A stretch of 39,075 nt of DNA from Ignavibacteria bacterium. GTDB taxonomy: Bacteria > Bacteroidota > Ignavibacteria > Kapaibacteriales > UBA2268. Location: NCBI GenBank assembly GCA_012518115.1, contig JAAYTD010000034.1, positions 1 to 39,075 on the forward strand, given 5' to 3'. Positions 26,675-34,562 of this stretch are shown piece by piece; the stretch's first letter is position 1, and the number at the start of each line of letters is the position of its first letter. The translations under genes and the position numbers were made by a program. Under the pieces are notes generated by a model. The model had not been told where the DNA came from. It searched no databases and saw only the letters and a list, made by a program, of their open reading frames with translations.

Positions 26675-26745
26675 TTTTTTGAACCATTAAGGCATTAAGA
26701 ACCATTAAGTTCTCAACTATCCTTAACTTCTTAATGGCTTAATTT
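26675..26745. repeat. ATTAAG-type dispersed hairpin repeat, copy 2
   Basis: A longer form than copy 1, with an extra unit GGCATTAAGAACCATTAAG. It ends CTTAATGGCTTAA. Confidence 0.8.
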
Positions 26746-26754
26746 TTATTCCGA

Positions 26755-27143
26755 TTAACGATACATTGCCAACTCCAAACTATCCATATATTCTCCAAGC
26801 GACATATTAAACTTCTGATAATCAGCCTTCTCAAACTCCCCTGCCATACATGGCACGGCGACATTTACGGTTTTTTAAGCTGATTAAAGAACGTTATCAT
26901 AATTGGGACTTTTATTATTGTCGATATTCCGCGAATTGTCATATTTCCGGCTTCCTCAAGTTTTAAAATTTCCTCTTTAGAAGAAATGTCTATTTTTCTG
27001 TTATCGACTAGAATTTCCACATTATCATAAAAACCGTAAATCATGCTTACAGCTTTACAAATTTTATCCCACCCAACTGGATACGTCAGATTAAAAGTTG
27101 ACGCCAGCCAACCATTTTCTTCTCTTACTCCTAATAAAAGCAT
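26755..27143 (-). pseudogene. Small gene of unknown function, split by a frameshift in an A-run
   Basis: The first 92 codons (27143 to 26865) end ITFFNQLKKP and stop. A second open stretch in another frame (26874 to 26755) continues with TVNVAVPCMAGEFEKADYQ and ends SLELAMYR. The frames would join if the six-A run at the junction had one more A, giving about 130 residues with consistent character and codon use. The gene is therefore probably broken, or the run is a sequencing error or a slippage site. I do not recognise the family. Leu-Ala-Ser here is CTG GCG TCA, unlike the core genes. Confidence 0.6.
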
Positions 27144-27181
27144 CTTTTATATATTAAAAAAATTAAAAGTTAAACAGTGAA

Positions 27182-28198
27182 TTATTCAATATAATTCCAT
27201 TTATATTCATTCAAGTAACTTACCTTTTTAGTTTTGATGCTTACATGTACTTTTTGCAACGCAGCCAGTCGCATCCCATTGAAAAGATTGGAACTTACTT
27301 CTTGAACTGTTTTCTCAAAATCGGCATTAAACAGCTCGTTCGGAACATCGGTTACCTCTTGCCAATCGCTTGCATCTGCATCCCAGCGAACTGTAGGCAT
27401 ATCTTCGGAATAGCGGTAAAATGTAAATCCGGTCTGATTGTCGTCGAGTATTACGTTACCCATAAAATTTTCCTCAATGGACAAAAGTTCATTACCAGTA
27501 TTTAAGTCATATATATCCAACATCCGCACATTACTTGTACCATTGCTTAAGACCAAGGCGTTACCCACTACACACTCAAATGCCGTGGCATCTTGAATTG
27601 TGAATGATTTCACATCTTCTCGTTTTGCTTCTACCCGAATTATAAAAGCGTCATAACCATCTTCCCAGCTACCGCTAACGCGACGCGTTTCATCTTCATA
27701 GCAGAGTGTTTCGTTTTCCTGCAAAAGACGCAATGCCATAGTTCCTTCACTTTCCGTTTCTTGTACCTCTGCCGCTTCAAACTCATACTCCATATCTTCC
27801 CACTCATTGGTTTCGTAATTTTTCGCGTAAAATGGAATGATCAGTACTTCTTCGCCCTCTCTTACTTCAATACGCCACGGCTTATCTGTCCAATTTGAGT
27901 TTGAACCTATCACAGGTGGTTCGCCATCGAATATAACCTGTATCTCTCCGTTTGTAAATGTTCCCGAGAAAGAAACCGCATCGCCATCTACGCCGTACTC
28001 GTTTGATTTGACTGTTCCTGTTACTTTTCCATCTGCTGCGACACTCATCTTTACACGAGTTTCATACTTTAGCCCACCTGAATAGAACTCTTTTTCTACA
28101 GATTTTTTTGCATTACTCTTTTTGCCTGAATTACATGCTATAAGCAACGTTATCGGCATAAATGCCACAATTAAAAACACCATTAATTTAGTCTTCAT
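27182..28198 (-). CDS. Lipoprotein of unknown function
   Basis: A 338-residue protein with a lipoprotein signal (Lys start, hydrophobic core, LLIAC lipobox, Cys22), so it is likely an outer- or inner-membrane lipoprotein. The mature part begins with a Lys/Ser linker, then about 30-150 reads as beta-rich (GTVKSNEYGVDGDAVSFSG, then DGEPPVIGSNSNWTDKPWRI), and the rest is rich in acidic residues and aromatics. No family recognised. It starts 3 bases after the stop of the next lipoprotein gene (28202-29014), so the two are probably co-translated. Higher GC than the core genes. Confidence 0.75.
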   Translation of the reverse strand: MKTKLMVFLIVAFMPITLLIACNSGKKSNAKKSVEKEFYSGGLKYETRVKMSVAADGKVTGTVKSNEYGVDGDAVSFSGTFTNGEIQVIFDGEPPVIGSNSNWTDKPWRIEVREGEEVLIIPFYAKNYETNEWEDMEYEFEAAEVQETESEGTMALRLLQENETLCYEDETRRVSGSWEDGYDAFIIRVEAKREDVKSFTIQDATAFECVVGNALVLSNGTSNVRMLDIYDLNTGNELLSIEENFMGNVILDDNQTGFTFYRYSEDMPTVRWDADASDWQEVTDVPNELFNADFEKTVQEVSSNLFNGMRLAALQKVHVSIKTKKVSYLNEYKWNYIE

Positions 28199-28201
28199 AT
28201 T

Positions 28202-29014
28202 TTATCTTTGAGTTTGTTGTTTAAATCTTTCTCGTGCCGCTTCTGTTTTCTCTTTCGAGTAGTGCACATTTAGATTTTCATCAATAATATAGCACGCATG
28301 AGGTTCAAACTCTTCGGTCAATCTGCTTGCATCGTATCCTCCCATAAGTTCTTCAAACCAAACGGTAACCACACCAGGTTTTAAGGCACGCCAACGGTGA
28401 GAGTAATCATTACTTCCGCCGCATTGGTTATCGCGATTTGGGTCGAGGCGTTCGATAAATGTGCCCAAATCCTCTACCAAATCGGCAGGCTCGGCATGTG
28501 TGTAAATTTCTGTAGGCGTGGCAATACCTTTGCTGTAGTTAACGCGAATTTCAAATTGCCGCTTATACCTATCAATCCACTGATACATCAAATCAATCGC
28601 TTGGCTTTCCAACTTCAACGTTTTCTTGTCCTTGCGTTGATTGATAGAATAACTACGGACAATCTCTTTGCCGTTTTTAATAAATTTCACATCGAGATGC
28701 TCCGATAAATCGCGGATATAATCTCGTCGCTCTCTGCGTGGTTTGCTCATCTCAAAAAGAATATTCGCTAACTCATCAAAGTCGCTTTGCGTAATCTCAA
28801 AACTAGTACTATTGTTTTCCTTGTAGCTGCCTTCTTCAAATTCTACGGCATAAGTTCCCGCTATTTTTTTTACTCTTATATTAATACGGTCATCACTACG
28901 CATACCCGAACGGTGGTAATCTACCGATACAAGTTCTTTTTTCTCTGCATTTGTATTTGTGCATCCAAAAAAATAAAAAAGTACTAATGTCATAATAATC
29001 AGTTTTTTCATCAT
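28202..29014 (-). CDS. Lipoprotein of unknown function
   Basis: A 270-residue protein with a lipoprotein signal (FYFFGC, Cys18). The mature part has SVDYHRSGMRSDDRINIRVKK, a long charged segment (SKPRRERRDYIRDL) and a C-terminal part with GVVTVWFEELMGGYDASR. No family recognised. Together with the following lipoprotein gene it forms a two-gene unit. A copy of the ATTAAG hairpin repeat (29034-29104) lies between it and the upstream exported-protein gene, so it may have its own transcription start. Confidence 0.75.
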   Translation of the reverse strand: MMKKLIIMTLVLFYFFGCTNTNAEKKELVSVDYHRSGMRSDDRINIRVKKIAGTYAVEFEEGSYKENNSTSFEITQSDFDELANILFEMSKPRRERRDYIRDLSEHLDVKFIKNGKEIVRSYSINQRKDKKTLKLESQAIDLMYQWIDRYKRQFEIRVNYSKGIATPTEIYTHAEPADLVEDLGTFIERLDPNRDNQCGGSNDYSHRWRALKPGVVTVWFEELMGGYDASRLTEEFEPHACYIIDENLNVHYSKEKTEAARERFKQQTQR

Positions 29015-29033
29015 TAATTCTTTATATTTGTAG

Positions 29034-29104
29034 TTTTTTTTGAACCATTAAGGCATTAAGGGACATTAAGTTCTTAATTAATCTTAACTCCTTAATGGTT
29101 TAAT
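29034..29104. repeat. ATTAAG-type dispersed hairpin repeat, copy 3
   Basis: It starts with eight T, then GAACCATTAAGGCATTAAGG, and closes with CTTAATGGTTTAA. It lies between two genes of the accessory block and is the same family as at 26591 and 26675. Confidence 0.8.
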
Positions 29105-29180
29105 TATTTAATTTTGAACCCAAGTAGTTGAACATCAACTTTGTTTTTGTCAGTTTGTTTGTCCATTGTGTATTATTACC

Positions 29181-29669
29181 TTAATTGTCTGCAAACTGAA
29201 CAAGCGATGCTTTAAATGCAAGATACTCTTTCTTATACTTATTATAAGCCTTCATGTTTTTATATTTTATACCAATTATAGTCGTAGTTTTTTCTATTCT
29301 ATTGCGCGTTTCCTGATAGCTACGTGCATAACTGCCATCTTTTGCCGAAATGGTATAATGAATTACTACTGTATTCTTGCCATTAGTATATTCTTCTTTG
29401 CCTTTGGTTTCATTAGGTTGCACCTCAATGTCGTCTGCACTACTCGACCATTGCGGAGAATAAACATAAAATTCAACGTCTCCATCGGGCGATGTAAAAA
29501 AAACGCTATCGAAGCTACCATCTCCGGCAGTTTCGGAAACAAGAGAGCCTTTGGCTGTAAACGTGGCAGGGTATTTTATTTCAAAAAAACTGCCTCTAAA
29601 TGTTTTTGTCTGTGCTGACAAACCGATAGTTGCTATTGCAAATATCGAAAGTAAAATTGTTCTTTTCAT
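29181..29669 (-). CDS. Exported protein of unknown function
   Basis: A 162-residue protein starting MKRTILLSIFAIATIGLSAQ, a standard signal peptide with a cut after Ala-Gln region. The mature part includes FRGSFFEIKYPATFTAKGS, FDSVFFTSPDGDVEFYVYSP and a Lys/Tyr-rich end (MKAYNKYKKEYLAFKAS). The FEIKYPATF opening recalls PsbP-like or DUF1795-type periplasmic folds, but I cannot confirm this. I chose this start over a longer form (29726) because the signal peptide begins here and the longer form would overlap the upstream gene. Part of the accessory block. Confidence 0.7.
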   Translation of the reverse strand: MKRTILLSIFAIATIGLSAQTKTFRGSFFEIKYPATFTAKGSLVSETAGDGSFDSVFFTSPDGDVEFYVYSPQWSSSADDIEVQPNETKGKEEYTNGKNTVVIHYTISAKDGSYARSYQETRNRIEKTTTIIGIKYKNMKAYNKYKKEYLAFKASLVQFADN

Positions 29670-29709
29670 TTTATACGTTTTTATAAAGTTATAAATTGAA
29701 CTTAATACC

Positions 29710-30630
29710 TCAACCCATTCCGCCAACTATATATGATGTTGTTCTTAATAGTTTGCCTGTTTCTCCTTCATGTAGTATTTCAAAAATTTCAATCGTTTCC
29801 AAACTCGGATAATACGTATAGGAACGTCCGTTTTTAAGTTCGATAAAAACAGTATGATTGGCAAATCCGTCATCAGGCGTATAACGATATGTTGCTTTTT
29901 TAATATCGCTCAATTTAGTTGGTTTTGTGTAACCTTTTTCATCTTCGCCGGAAATTAAATCGCACAAAAATTGTTCTTTATTTCCTTCAAAAAATTGCAT
30001 ACATTGCTCTGATACATAACTTGGCAATATGTACTGTAAGCAACGGTCGGCATCGGTAGCATTGAGTGCAGCGACAAAGCCTTTAACTAGCTGCTGATGA
30101 GTGCTGTTTTGAGTAGGATACTCATTCAGACGCACAAATTGCTCGTTTTGCCACTTATAAATATGTGTCTCTAATCCGTTCACAATCAAAAAAACAGAAG
30201 TTCCATATCGAGGAAGATGAACTTGAACCCAATTGTCACAGCAGTTTATAGCAATGCTGTTTTCCACCCCATTATCCAATTCCTCTATTCCAAACTTTGC
30301 GGTAGGTACTATTTCTCCGTTGATGTAGAGATAGAAAGAATATGCACCAAATTGAGTGGTTGCAATTAATTTGTCGCCATTTTTCAAGTCCCAATGGCAC
30401 ATTTCCCATATGCACTGATTTTCAATTTCTAAACGAAGGTAGCCGTTTTTATAATCACACACCTTAATGTGTTTTTCCAAATCAGCAGACTTATCCGACG
30501 ATAAAAACCGAAAAGCATCACCAGGTAGCAAATGAAACAGTGTTTTCACATTCACTTCTTGTTGTGCATTCACATTTGAAGTTGCCATAACAATCAACAC
30601 AAGCATAATAATTCTGACTGTATTTCTCAT
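29710..30630 (-). CDS. Exported protein of unknown function
   Basis: A 306-residue protein from MRNTVRIIMLVLIVMATSNV, with a signal peptide and NAQQ cut region. A start 10 codons earlier is possible but would precede the signal. The mature part is beta-rich with many aromatics (LFHLLPGDAFRFLSSDKS, then CIWEMCHWDLKNGDK), a Cys-Cys pair (NCCDNWVQVHLPRYG) and an end EILHEGETGKLLRTTSYIVG. No family recognised. It starts 37 bases after the 5'-nucleotidase-type gene and is probably in its operon. Confidence 0.7.
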   Translation of the reverse strand: MRNTVRIIMLVLIVMATSNVNAQQEVNVKTLFHLLPGDAFRFLSSDKSADLEKHIKVCDYKNGYLRLEIENQCIWEMCHWDLKNGDKLIATTQFGAYSFYLYINGEIVPTAKFGIEELDNGVENSIAINCCDNWVQVHLPRYGTSVFLIVNGLETHIYKWQNEQFVRLNEYPTQNSTHQQLVKGFVAALNATDADRCLQYILPSYVSEQCMQFFEGNKEQFLCDLISGEDEKGYTKPTKLSDIKKATYRYTPDDGFANHTVFIELKNGRSYTYYPSLETIEIFEILHEGETGKLLRTTSYIVGGMG

Positions 30631-30667
30631 ATTTTTGAAGTTTATAAAGTTGTAAATCAATTTTCAA

Positions 30668-32137
30668 TTATTTATTGTTAACAAATACTCGTTTTACGTT
30701 CTGATAATTCTTTACAGTTTTCTCTTCCATAAGCCAATTAATACAACCTTCTGCGGTTGTAATAGATAGGGTTTTCCCCGGATCTTTTCTCTGAAAATCG
30801 GCAGTAGCAATAACATAGGAATTTGTAGCTACACTATATGTTTTATCCATATCAAACGGCGTTCCGTCTTCGTTCAGAAATTCTAAATTTATTAACTTAG
30901 AATCATCTTCTGAAACGGTGTATTTCAAATGAAGTCCTGATGGGTACATTATCTTATAATAACCTTGACCACCAAACATATTTGTGATAAACGCCTTGAT
31001 TTCGTGTCCTGTGAGATTCAGCGTTACCACTTGATTGCCAAATGGATCGATAGTAAAAATCGTTTTGCGACTGATATCCCCTGCGGCTAAATGATTGATG
31101 CGTACACCGCCTTTGTTTATAAATGCTATTTGGGTTTTAGCCGTTGCTTTCAGCGCATCTGCCATCCAGTAGCCGAGCTCATCTTTTGAACGAAATTCAA
31201 AAGGAGCATTAGCAATTACTTCTTTCATTACAGGATTATCATTGTACTTATCAACCATAGAACGAGTAGCAGCTTGCTCATTACCTTTTCTGTCTACAGT
31301 AAGCAATTTCATTGAACGACTCACTTGTCCATCAGGTTTTACTATAAGGTTAATAAGCGTAGCATATTTCAACTTACTATCGGCTTGGGTAATCATTATG
31401 CCGTTGTGGATTTGATCTTTGTCCACTTTCGTGTGTGAGTGTCCACCGATAATTAGATCCACTGTACCTTCTGGCAGACTATTTGCCAATTTCACATCGT
31501 TTTCAAATCCTAAATGATTAAGAAAAATCAATAAATCGGCACTGTCTTTCAAGTAAAGATATTTTGGTGCAGTTTTATACGGGTCGGTAAAACTGAAGCC
31601 TGTTAGGTGGTCAGGGTGGCAGGCTGGCTGATTATTTGGGTTTAGATCAAGTAGTGAAACAAAACCCACTTTTAAGCCATTTTTCATAGTAACAATTTTA
31701 TAAGGCTTAACCTTAAAATTCATGTCTTTAGGCAGATTCATATTTGCACATAAAAAATCAAATTTAGCTATTTGAGTGTGTTTCTCAAAGTTCTCGGCTC
31801 CGTGATCAAATTCGTGGTTACCTACTGCCGAAAGGTCGAAACCTACAGCATTCATCAGCTCGATAGTTGGACGTCCCTTCTCTTGATACTGATCGTTAAT
31901 GGGATTTCCCGTTTGGTTGTCTCCACCCGATACCAACAGCATATCAGGATAAATAGCGCGCAGGCTATCCACCATAAATGCAAATCGAGGAAAATTGTCG
32001 ATATTGGCGTGAATATCGTTTACTGCCAATATAACGATTTCTCTGTCTGTAACTGTTTTTTGAGTTACGTTCTTACTTGTTCCACAGCTTGTTAGTGCAA
32101 ATAGCACAAATAAAGCTAATAAAACTCTATTTTTCAT
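30668..32137 (-). CDS. 5'-nucleotidase/UshA-type metallophosphoesterase lipoprotein
   Basis: A 489-residue lipoprotein (lipobox ALTSC, Cys18) with a calcineurin-like metallophosphoesterase domain: NDIHAN (Asp41, His43), SGGDNQTGNP (Asp73), VGNHEFDHG (Asn107, His108) and GGHSHTKVD. A 5'-nucleotidase C-terminal substrate domain follows (INKGGVRINHLAAGDISRK, then TIDPFGNQVVTLNLTGHEI). Family members hydrolyse nucleotides, nucleotide sugars or cyclic nucleotides outside the cytoplasm. It may scavenge extracellular nucleotides, or act on another phosphoester supplied by the unknown exported proteins next to it. Part of the higher-GC minus-strand block. Confidence 0.92.
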   Translation of the reverse strand: MKNRVLLALFVLFALTSCGTSKNVTQKTVTDREIVILAVNDIHANIDNFPRFAFMVDSLRAIYPDMLLVSGGDNQTGNPINDQYQEKGRPTIELMNAVGFDLSAVGNHEFDHGAENFEKHTQIAKFDFLCANMNLPKDMNFKVKPYKIVTMKNGLKVGFVSLLDLNPNNQPACHPDHLTGFSFTDPYKTAPKYLYLKDSADLLIFLNHLGFENDVKLANSLPEGTVDLIIGGHSHTKVDKDQIHNGIMITQADSKLKYATLINLIVKPDGQVSRSMKLLTVDRKGNEQAATRSMVDKYNDNPVMKEVIANAPFEFRSKDELGYWMADALKATAKTQIAFINKGGVRINHLAAGDISRKTIFTIDPFGNQVVTLNLTGHEIKAFITNMFGGQGYYKIMYPSGLHLKYTVSEDDSKLINLEFLNEDGTPFDMDKTYSVATNSYVIATADFQRKDPGKTLSITTAEGCINWLMEEKTVKNYQNVKRVFVNNK

Positions 32138-32196
32138 ATTTATTAATTATATATTATTAATTATTATTTATCTAAACAATTTTTAATTTTCCTTAT

Positions 32197-32210
32197 TGGG
32201 CTAAAGCCCA
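32197..32210. repeat. Short GGGCT/AGCCC hairpin, likely intergenic repeat
   Basis: TGGGCTAAAGCCCA is a self-complementary hairpin followed by T on the plus strand. That is the wrong side for ending the minus-strand genes here, so it is more likely a dispersed repeat or processing hairpin. Confidence 0.5.
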
Positions 32211-32310
32211 TTTTTGTTGTTGTTTTGTTATTTTATTTATTCAACCAATAAACAAAAATAGAACAAAATTAAGATAGGATTGATTGTGCAAAATCATATT
32301 TTCCTTTTTC

Positions 32311-32505
32311 TTATTCTTTGATTATTAAGTGACTTCCGTCTGTGAGTGCTCCATCGTGTGCCACGCTGTTGCCGTAAGCATCTTCCGCTTCGGGCAAAGG
32401 CGACGGTACTTTTTCCTTTTTTTGAGTATAATATGCACGCATAGCATCAGCAACGGTAGCGCCTTGAAAAATCATTAGTTCTATTCTATTCACTGTTACT
32501 TTCAT
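32311..32505 (-). CDS. Small ThiS/MoaD-like (beta-grasp) protein
   Basis: A 64-residue protein. It starts MKVTVNRIELMIFQGATVADAM and ends GALTDGSHLIIKE, the pattern of a minimal ubiquitin-like beta-grasp: first hairpin, helix after GATVAD, last strand after L-x-DG. ThiS/MoaD sulfur carriers end in Gly-Gly; this one does not, so it cannot be a standard sulfur carrier unless processed. A Lys/Pro-rich loop (KKEKVPSPLPEAED) replaces the middle. It lies between the TPM gene and the 5'-nucleotidase gene. The fold is inferred from pattern only. Confidence 0.6.
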   Translation of the reverse strand: MKVTVNRIELMIFQGATVADAMRAYYTQKKEKVPSPLPEAEDAYGNSVAHDGALTDGSHLIIKE

Positions 32506-32677
32506 TATTTCATTGTATTGTTTTAAAATTGAGAAAACGAAAAGCCTCTACGAGCTCCCGTTTTTCTAAAATTTACTGATATAGTCTTCTGTCATTTCCC
32601 ACAAATCGCATAAAGCACTGATAAATAAACAGGCATCCAGCATTCTAATCTCTAATTCCTAATTTCAGATTACAAGA

Positions 32678-33760
32678 TTAAAATTTCGTACTGGCTCCGC
32701 CACCGCCACTGCTTCCACCACCCCAAGAACCACCTGAACTACTATCACTACTACTGCTATTACTATAAGAACTGCCATCACCGCCACGTGATTTAGGTTT
32801 AGGTGGCTCGTACTTGTAAGGCACCAACACTTTATGTCCGTAATTACACGCTTTACAAATATAATGATAACGCTTCAACCCATCTTGTCCCGGTAGAGCT
32901 TTTTGTTCTACTTGCGGTTTGTATTTCAATACTACCTTGCCTTTTGCACCGCATTTTTTGCAATTAAGACGCGGAATATCATCTTTTTTCACTATTTCTT
33001 TATATATCATATAGAATAGATAGGAAGGTAAAAAGAGAACTGCGATAGCACAACCAATGCCCGAAAGCGACTCATACTTAGCTGCTGCTACAAATGGATC
33101 CTCACTTCGGACTACACGTCTCTTTCTTATATACTCTACAATAAGAATAATAATAAAACCGCCCAAGAACCAAAGCAAACCTAATTTTTCGCTATCATTT
33201 AAGAAGGGCTCCTCTATAAGCAACTCAGAAGTTCCATCAAACACTTTTTCCACTTCTTCCACTCCTGCGATAAGTCCCTCACCATATTTATTTTCTTTTA
33301 GAAAAGGAACCATTTTATTCACCTGAATAAGTTTACTTAAACCATCAGTAAGCGTTGCCTCTGTACCTAGTCCAGTTTCAAAAACTATTTCACGCTCGCC
33401 ATCCGCTGTAAGTAGCAGAATGAGCAAACCGTTATGTGTTTCTTTATCGCCGATGCCCCAAGTATTGAACAGCTCGGTAGCAAACTCTTTCGCTGAGCCG
33501 TAGCGCCCCGTGTCTATTGCCGGAAGTACTACAATGGCTGTTTCCACACCAATTGAATCGCGCAAATAGGCAATACGTTTATCTAAAATAACTATATTGT
33601 CTTTTTTCAAGACATTTTCCGGGTCGCTTACATAGCGAGTATAATCCTGCAATTGCACATTTGGAACGTCTTTTACCGTATATCTGTGCTGTGCTTCTAC
33701 GTCTGCATAAAAAAACAGCAGTGCGAGTATTATTACACTTATTTTTATTGATGTTTTCAT
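32678..33760 (-). CDS. TPM-domain (YgcG-type) membrane protein with zinc ribbon
   Basis: A 360-residue protein: signal peptide (1-24), an extracytoplasmic TPM domain (about 36-180; YVSDPENVLKK, then NGLLILLLTADGEREIVFETG and a TDGLSKLI segment), two membrane helices (about 193-212 and 240-258), a cytoplasmic zinc ribbon (CKKCGAKGK and ICKACNYGH), and a Ser/Gly-rich tail (SGGSWGGGSSGGGGA) ending in Phe. The Gly/Ser tail is typical of YgcG proteins. In Bacillus the TPM protein YdjH is encoded with YdjG (zinc ribbon) and YdjI (SPFH). Here it follows LemA. TPM proteins have been linked to membrane protein quality control; the role here is inferred. Confidence 0.88.
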   Translation of the reverse strand: MKTSIKISVIILALLFFYADVEAQHRYTVKDVPNVQLQDYTRYVSDPENVLKKDNIVILDKRIAYLRDSIGVETAIVVLPAIDTGRYGSAKEFATELFNTWGIGDKETHNGLLILLLTADGEREIVFETGLGTEATLTDGLSKLIQVNKMVPFLKENKYGEGLIAGVEEVEKVFDGTSELLIEEPFLNDSEKLGLLWFLGGFIIILIVEYIRKRRVVRSEDPFVAAAKYESLSGIGCAIAVLFLPSYLFYMIYKEIVKKDDIPRLNCKKCGAKGKVVLKYKPQVEQKALPGQDGLKRYHYICKACNYGHKVLVPYKYEPPKPKSRGGDGSSYSNSSSSDSSSGGSWGGGSSGGGGASTKF

Positions 33761-33784
33761 TATCTTATTTTGTGTTTAACTTTA

Positions 33785-33840
33785 CTCTTTGTGTACTTTG
33801 CGGTTTTTCCAAGTCTATTTAACCGCAAAGAGCGCAAAAG
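33785..33840. repeat. cgcaaag-type dispersed repeat, copies 2 and 3 as an inverted pair
   Basis: CTCTTTGTGTACTTTGCGGTT-like sequence (33785-33805) is the inverse of AACCGCAAAGAGCGCAAAAG (33821-33840), forming a long imperfect hairpin between the TPM and LemA genes. It belongs to the family seen at 9545-9584. Confidence 0.7.
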
Positions 33841-33876
33841 TTCATAACAAAAAATGCTAAGTAACTTATTTGCATA

Positions 33877-34467
33877 TCAAAACTTCACGTCCGGAACGGA
33901 GCTACTATTGCTCTTGCCTTTGAAATATTCTTTTTGTGTAAAACCGAACATAGTAGCGATGATATTTTTAGGAAATCGACGACGATAACTGTTATAATTA
34001 TTTACCGCTTCGTTGAACTTCCTGCGTACAAATGCAATCCTGTTTTCAGTGCCTTCTAATTGTCCTTGCAGCATTATAAAATTTTCGTTAGCTTTCAGGT
34101 CGGGATAGTTTTCAACTAGCATCATCAGACGTGATAAAGCCTGCGACAACTCGCCTTGTACATTGTTTAATTTTTGCAAAGTTTCTGCATTAAGATTTTC
34201 TGCATCAACCGTTAATTGAGTAGCTTTGGTACGTGCTTCTACCACTTGTGCAAATGTTTCCTGCTCGTGCTTGGCGTATCCCTTCACAGTTTCCACCAAA
34301 TTCATTATTAAATCAGCACGGCGTTGGTATTGATTTTCCACTTGCGACCAAGCCATTTGAACGCTTTCGTCCCTTTTTACCAAACCATTGTAAGTCCCCC
34401 AGAAAAAGGAAACTATCAACAATAATGCTATAGCAACGGAAAACAATATTATTAATTTTGTTCTCAT
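33877..34467 (-). CDS. lemA: LemA family protein
   Basis: A 196-residue protein with one N-terminal membrane anchor (about 4-23) and the helical LemA body: YNGLVKRDESVQMAWSQVEN, QYQRRADLIMNLVETVKGYA, the ALSRLMMLVENYPDLKAN core and GTENRIAFVRRKFNEAVNNYN, ending NIIATMFGFTQKEYFKG. It is of normal family length. LemA proteins have an outward-facing helical bundle and are often encoded with TPM proteins; the molecular role is poorly known. It lies between the zinc-ribbon gene and the TPM gene, filling the place that PspA holds in the Bacillus ydj operon. Confidence 0.95.
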   Translation of the reverse strand: MRTKLIILFSVAIALLLIVSFFWGTYNGLVKRDESVQMAWSQVENQYQRRADLIMNLVETVKGYAKHEQETFAQVVEARTKATQLTVDAENLNAETLQKLNNVQGELSQALSRLMMLVENYPDLKANENFIMLQGQLEGTENRIAFVRRKFNEAVNNYNSYRRRFPKNIIATMFGFTQKEYFKGKSNSSSVPDVKF

Positions 34468-34513
34468 TATTTGTAAAATTATATTTTTTAAAGTTATAAA
34501 ATTAAAAATCAGA

Positions 34514-34552
34514 AGCGGGAATTAAAATTATAAAAACATCTCTATTCCCGCT
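34514..34552 (-). other. Intercistronic hairpin between the zinc-ribbon and LemA genes
   Basis: AGCGGGAAT (34514-34522) and ATTCCCGCT (34544-34552) form a perfect 9-bp stem with a 21-base loop. No T-run follows on the minus strand, so it is more likely an RNA processing or stability element than a full terminator. Confidence 0.5.
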
Positions 34553-34562
34553 CTCGTACTAT

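Larger units (their letters stand above)
26452..26754. other. Gene-poor stretch at the left edge of the accessory block
   Basis: No gene is visible between the glycosyltransferase stop and the broken small gene. It holds two copies of the ATTAAG-rich hairpin repeat (26591-26639, 26675-26745) and a tandem TAGACC pair near 26502. No integrase, tRNA or insertion-sequence end is seen. Confidence 0.7.

Noticed and set aside
28397-28708. 103-residue plus-strand open frame
   Set aside because: Antisense to the lipoprotein gene at 28202-29014; no signal, domain or own promoter.
29166-29618. 150-residue open frame on the plus strand
   Set aside because: It lies antisense to an exported-protein gene with a clear signal peptide, and its Cys/Ile/Phe-rich content is typical of an antisense reading.
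32566-32643. Mini-gene of 25 residues on the minus strand between the TPM and beta-grasp genes
   Set aside because: Short, without a recognisable partner or ribosome site; it could be a remnant but cannot be supported.
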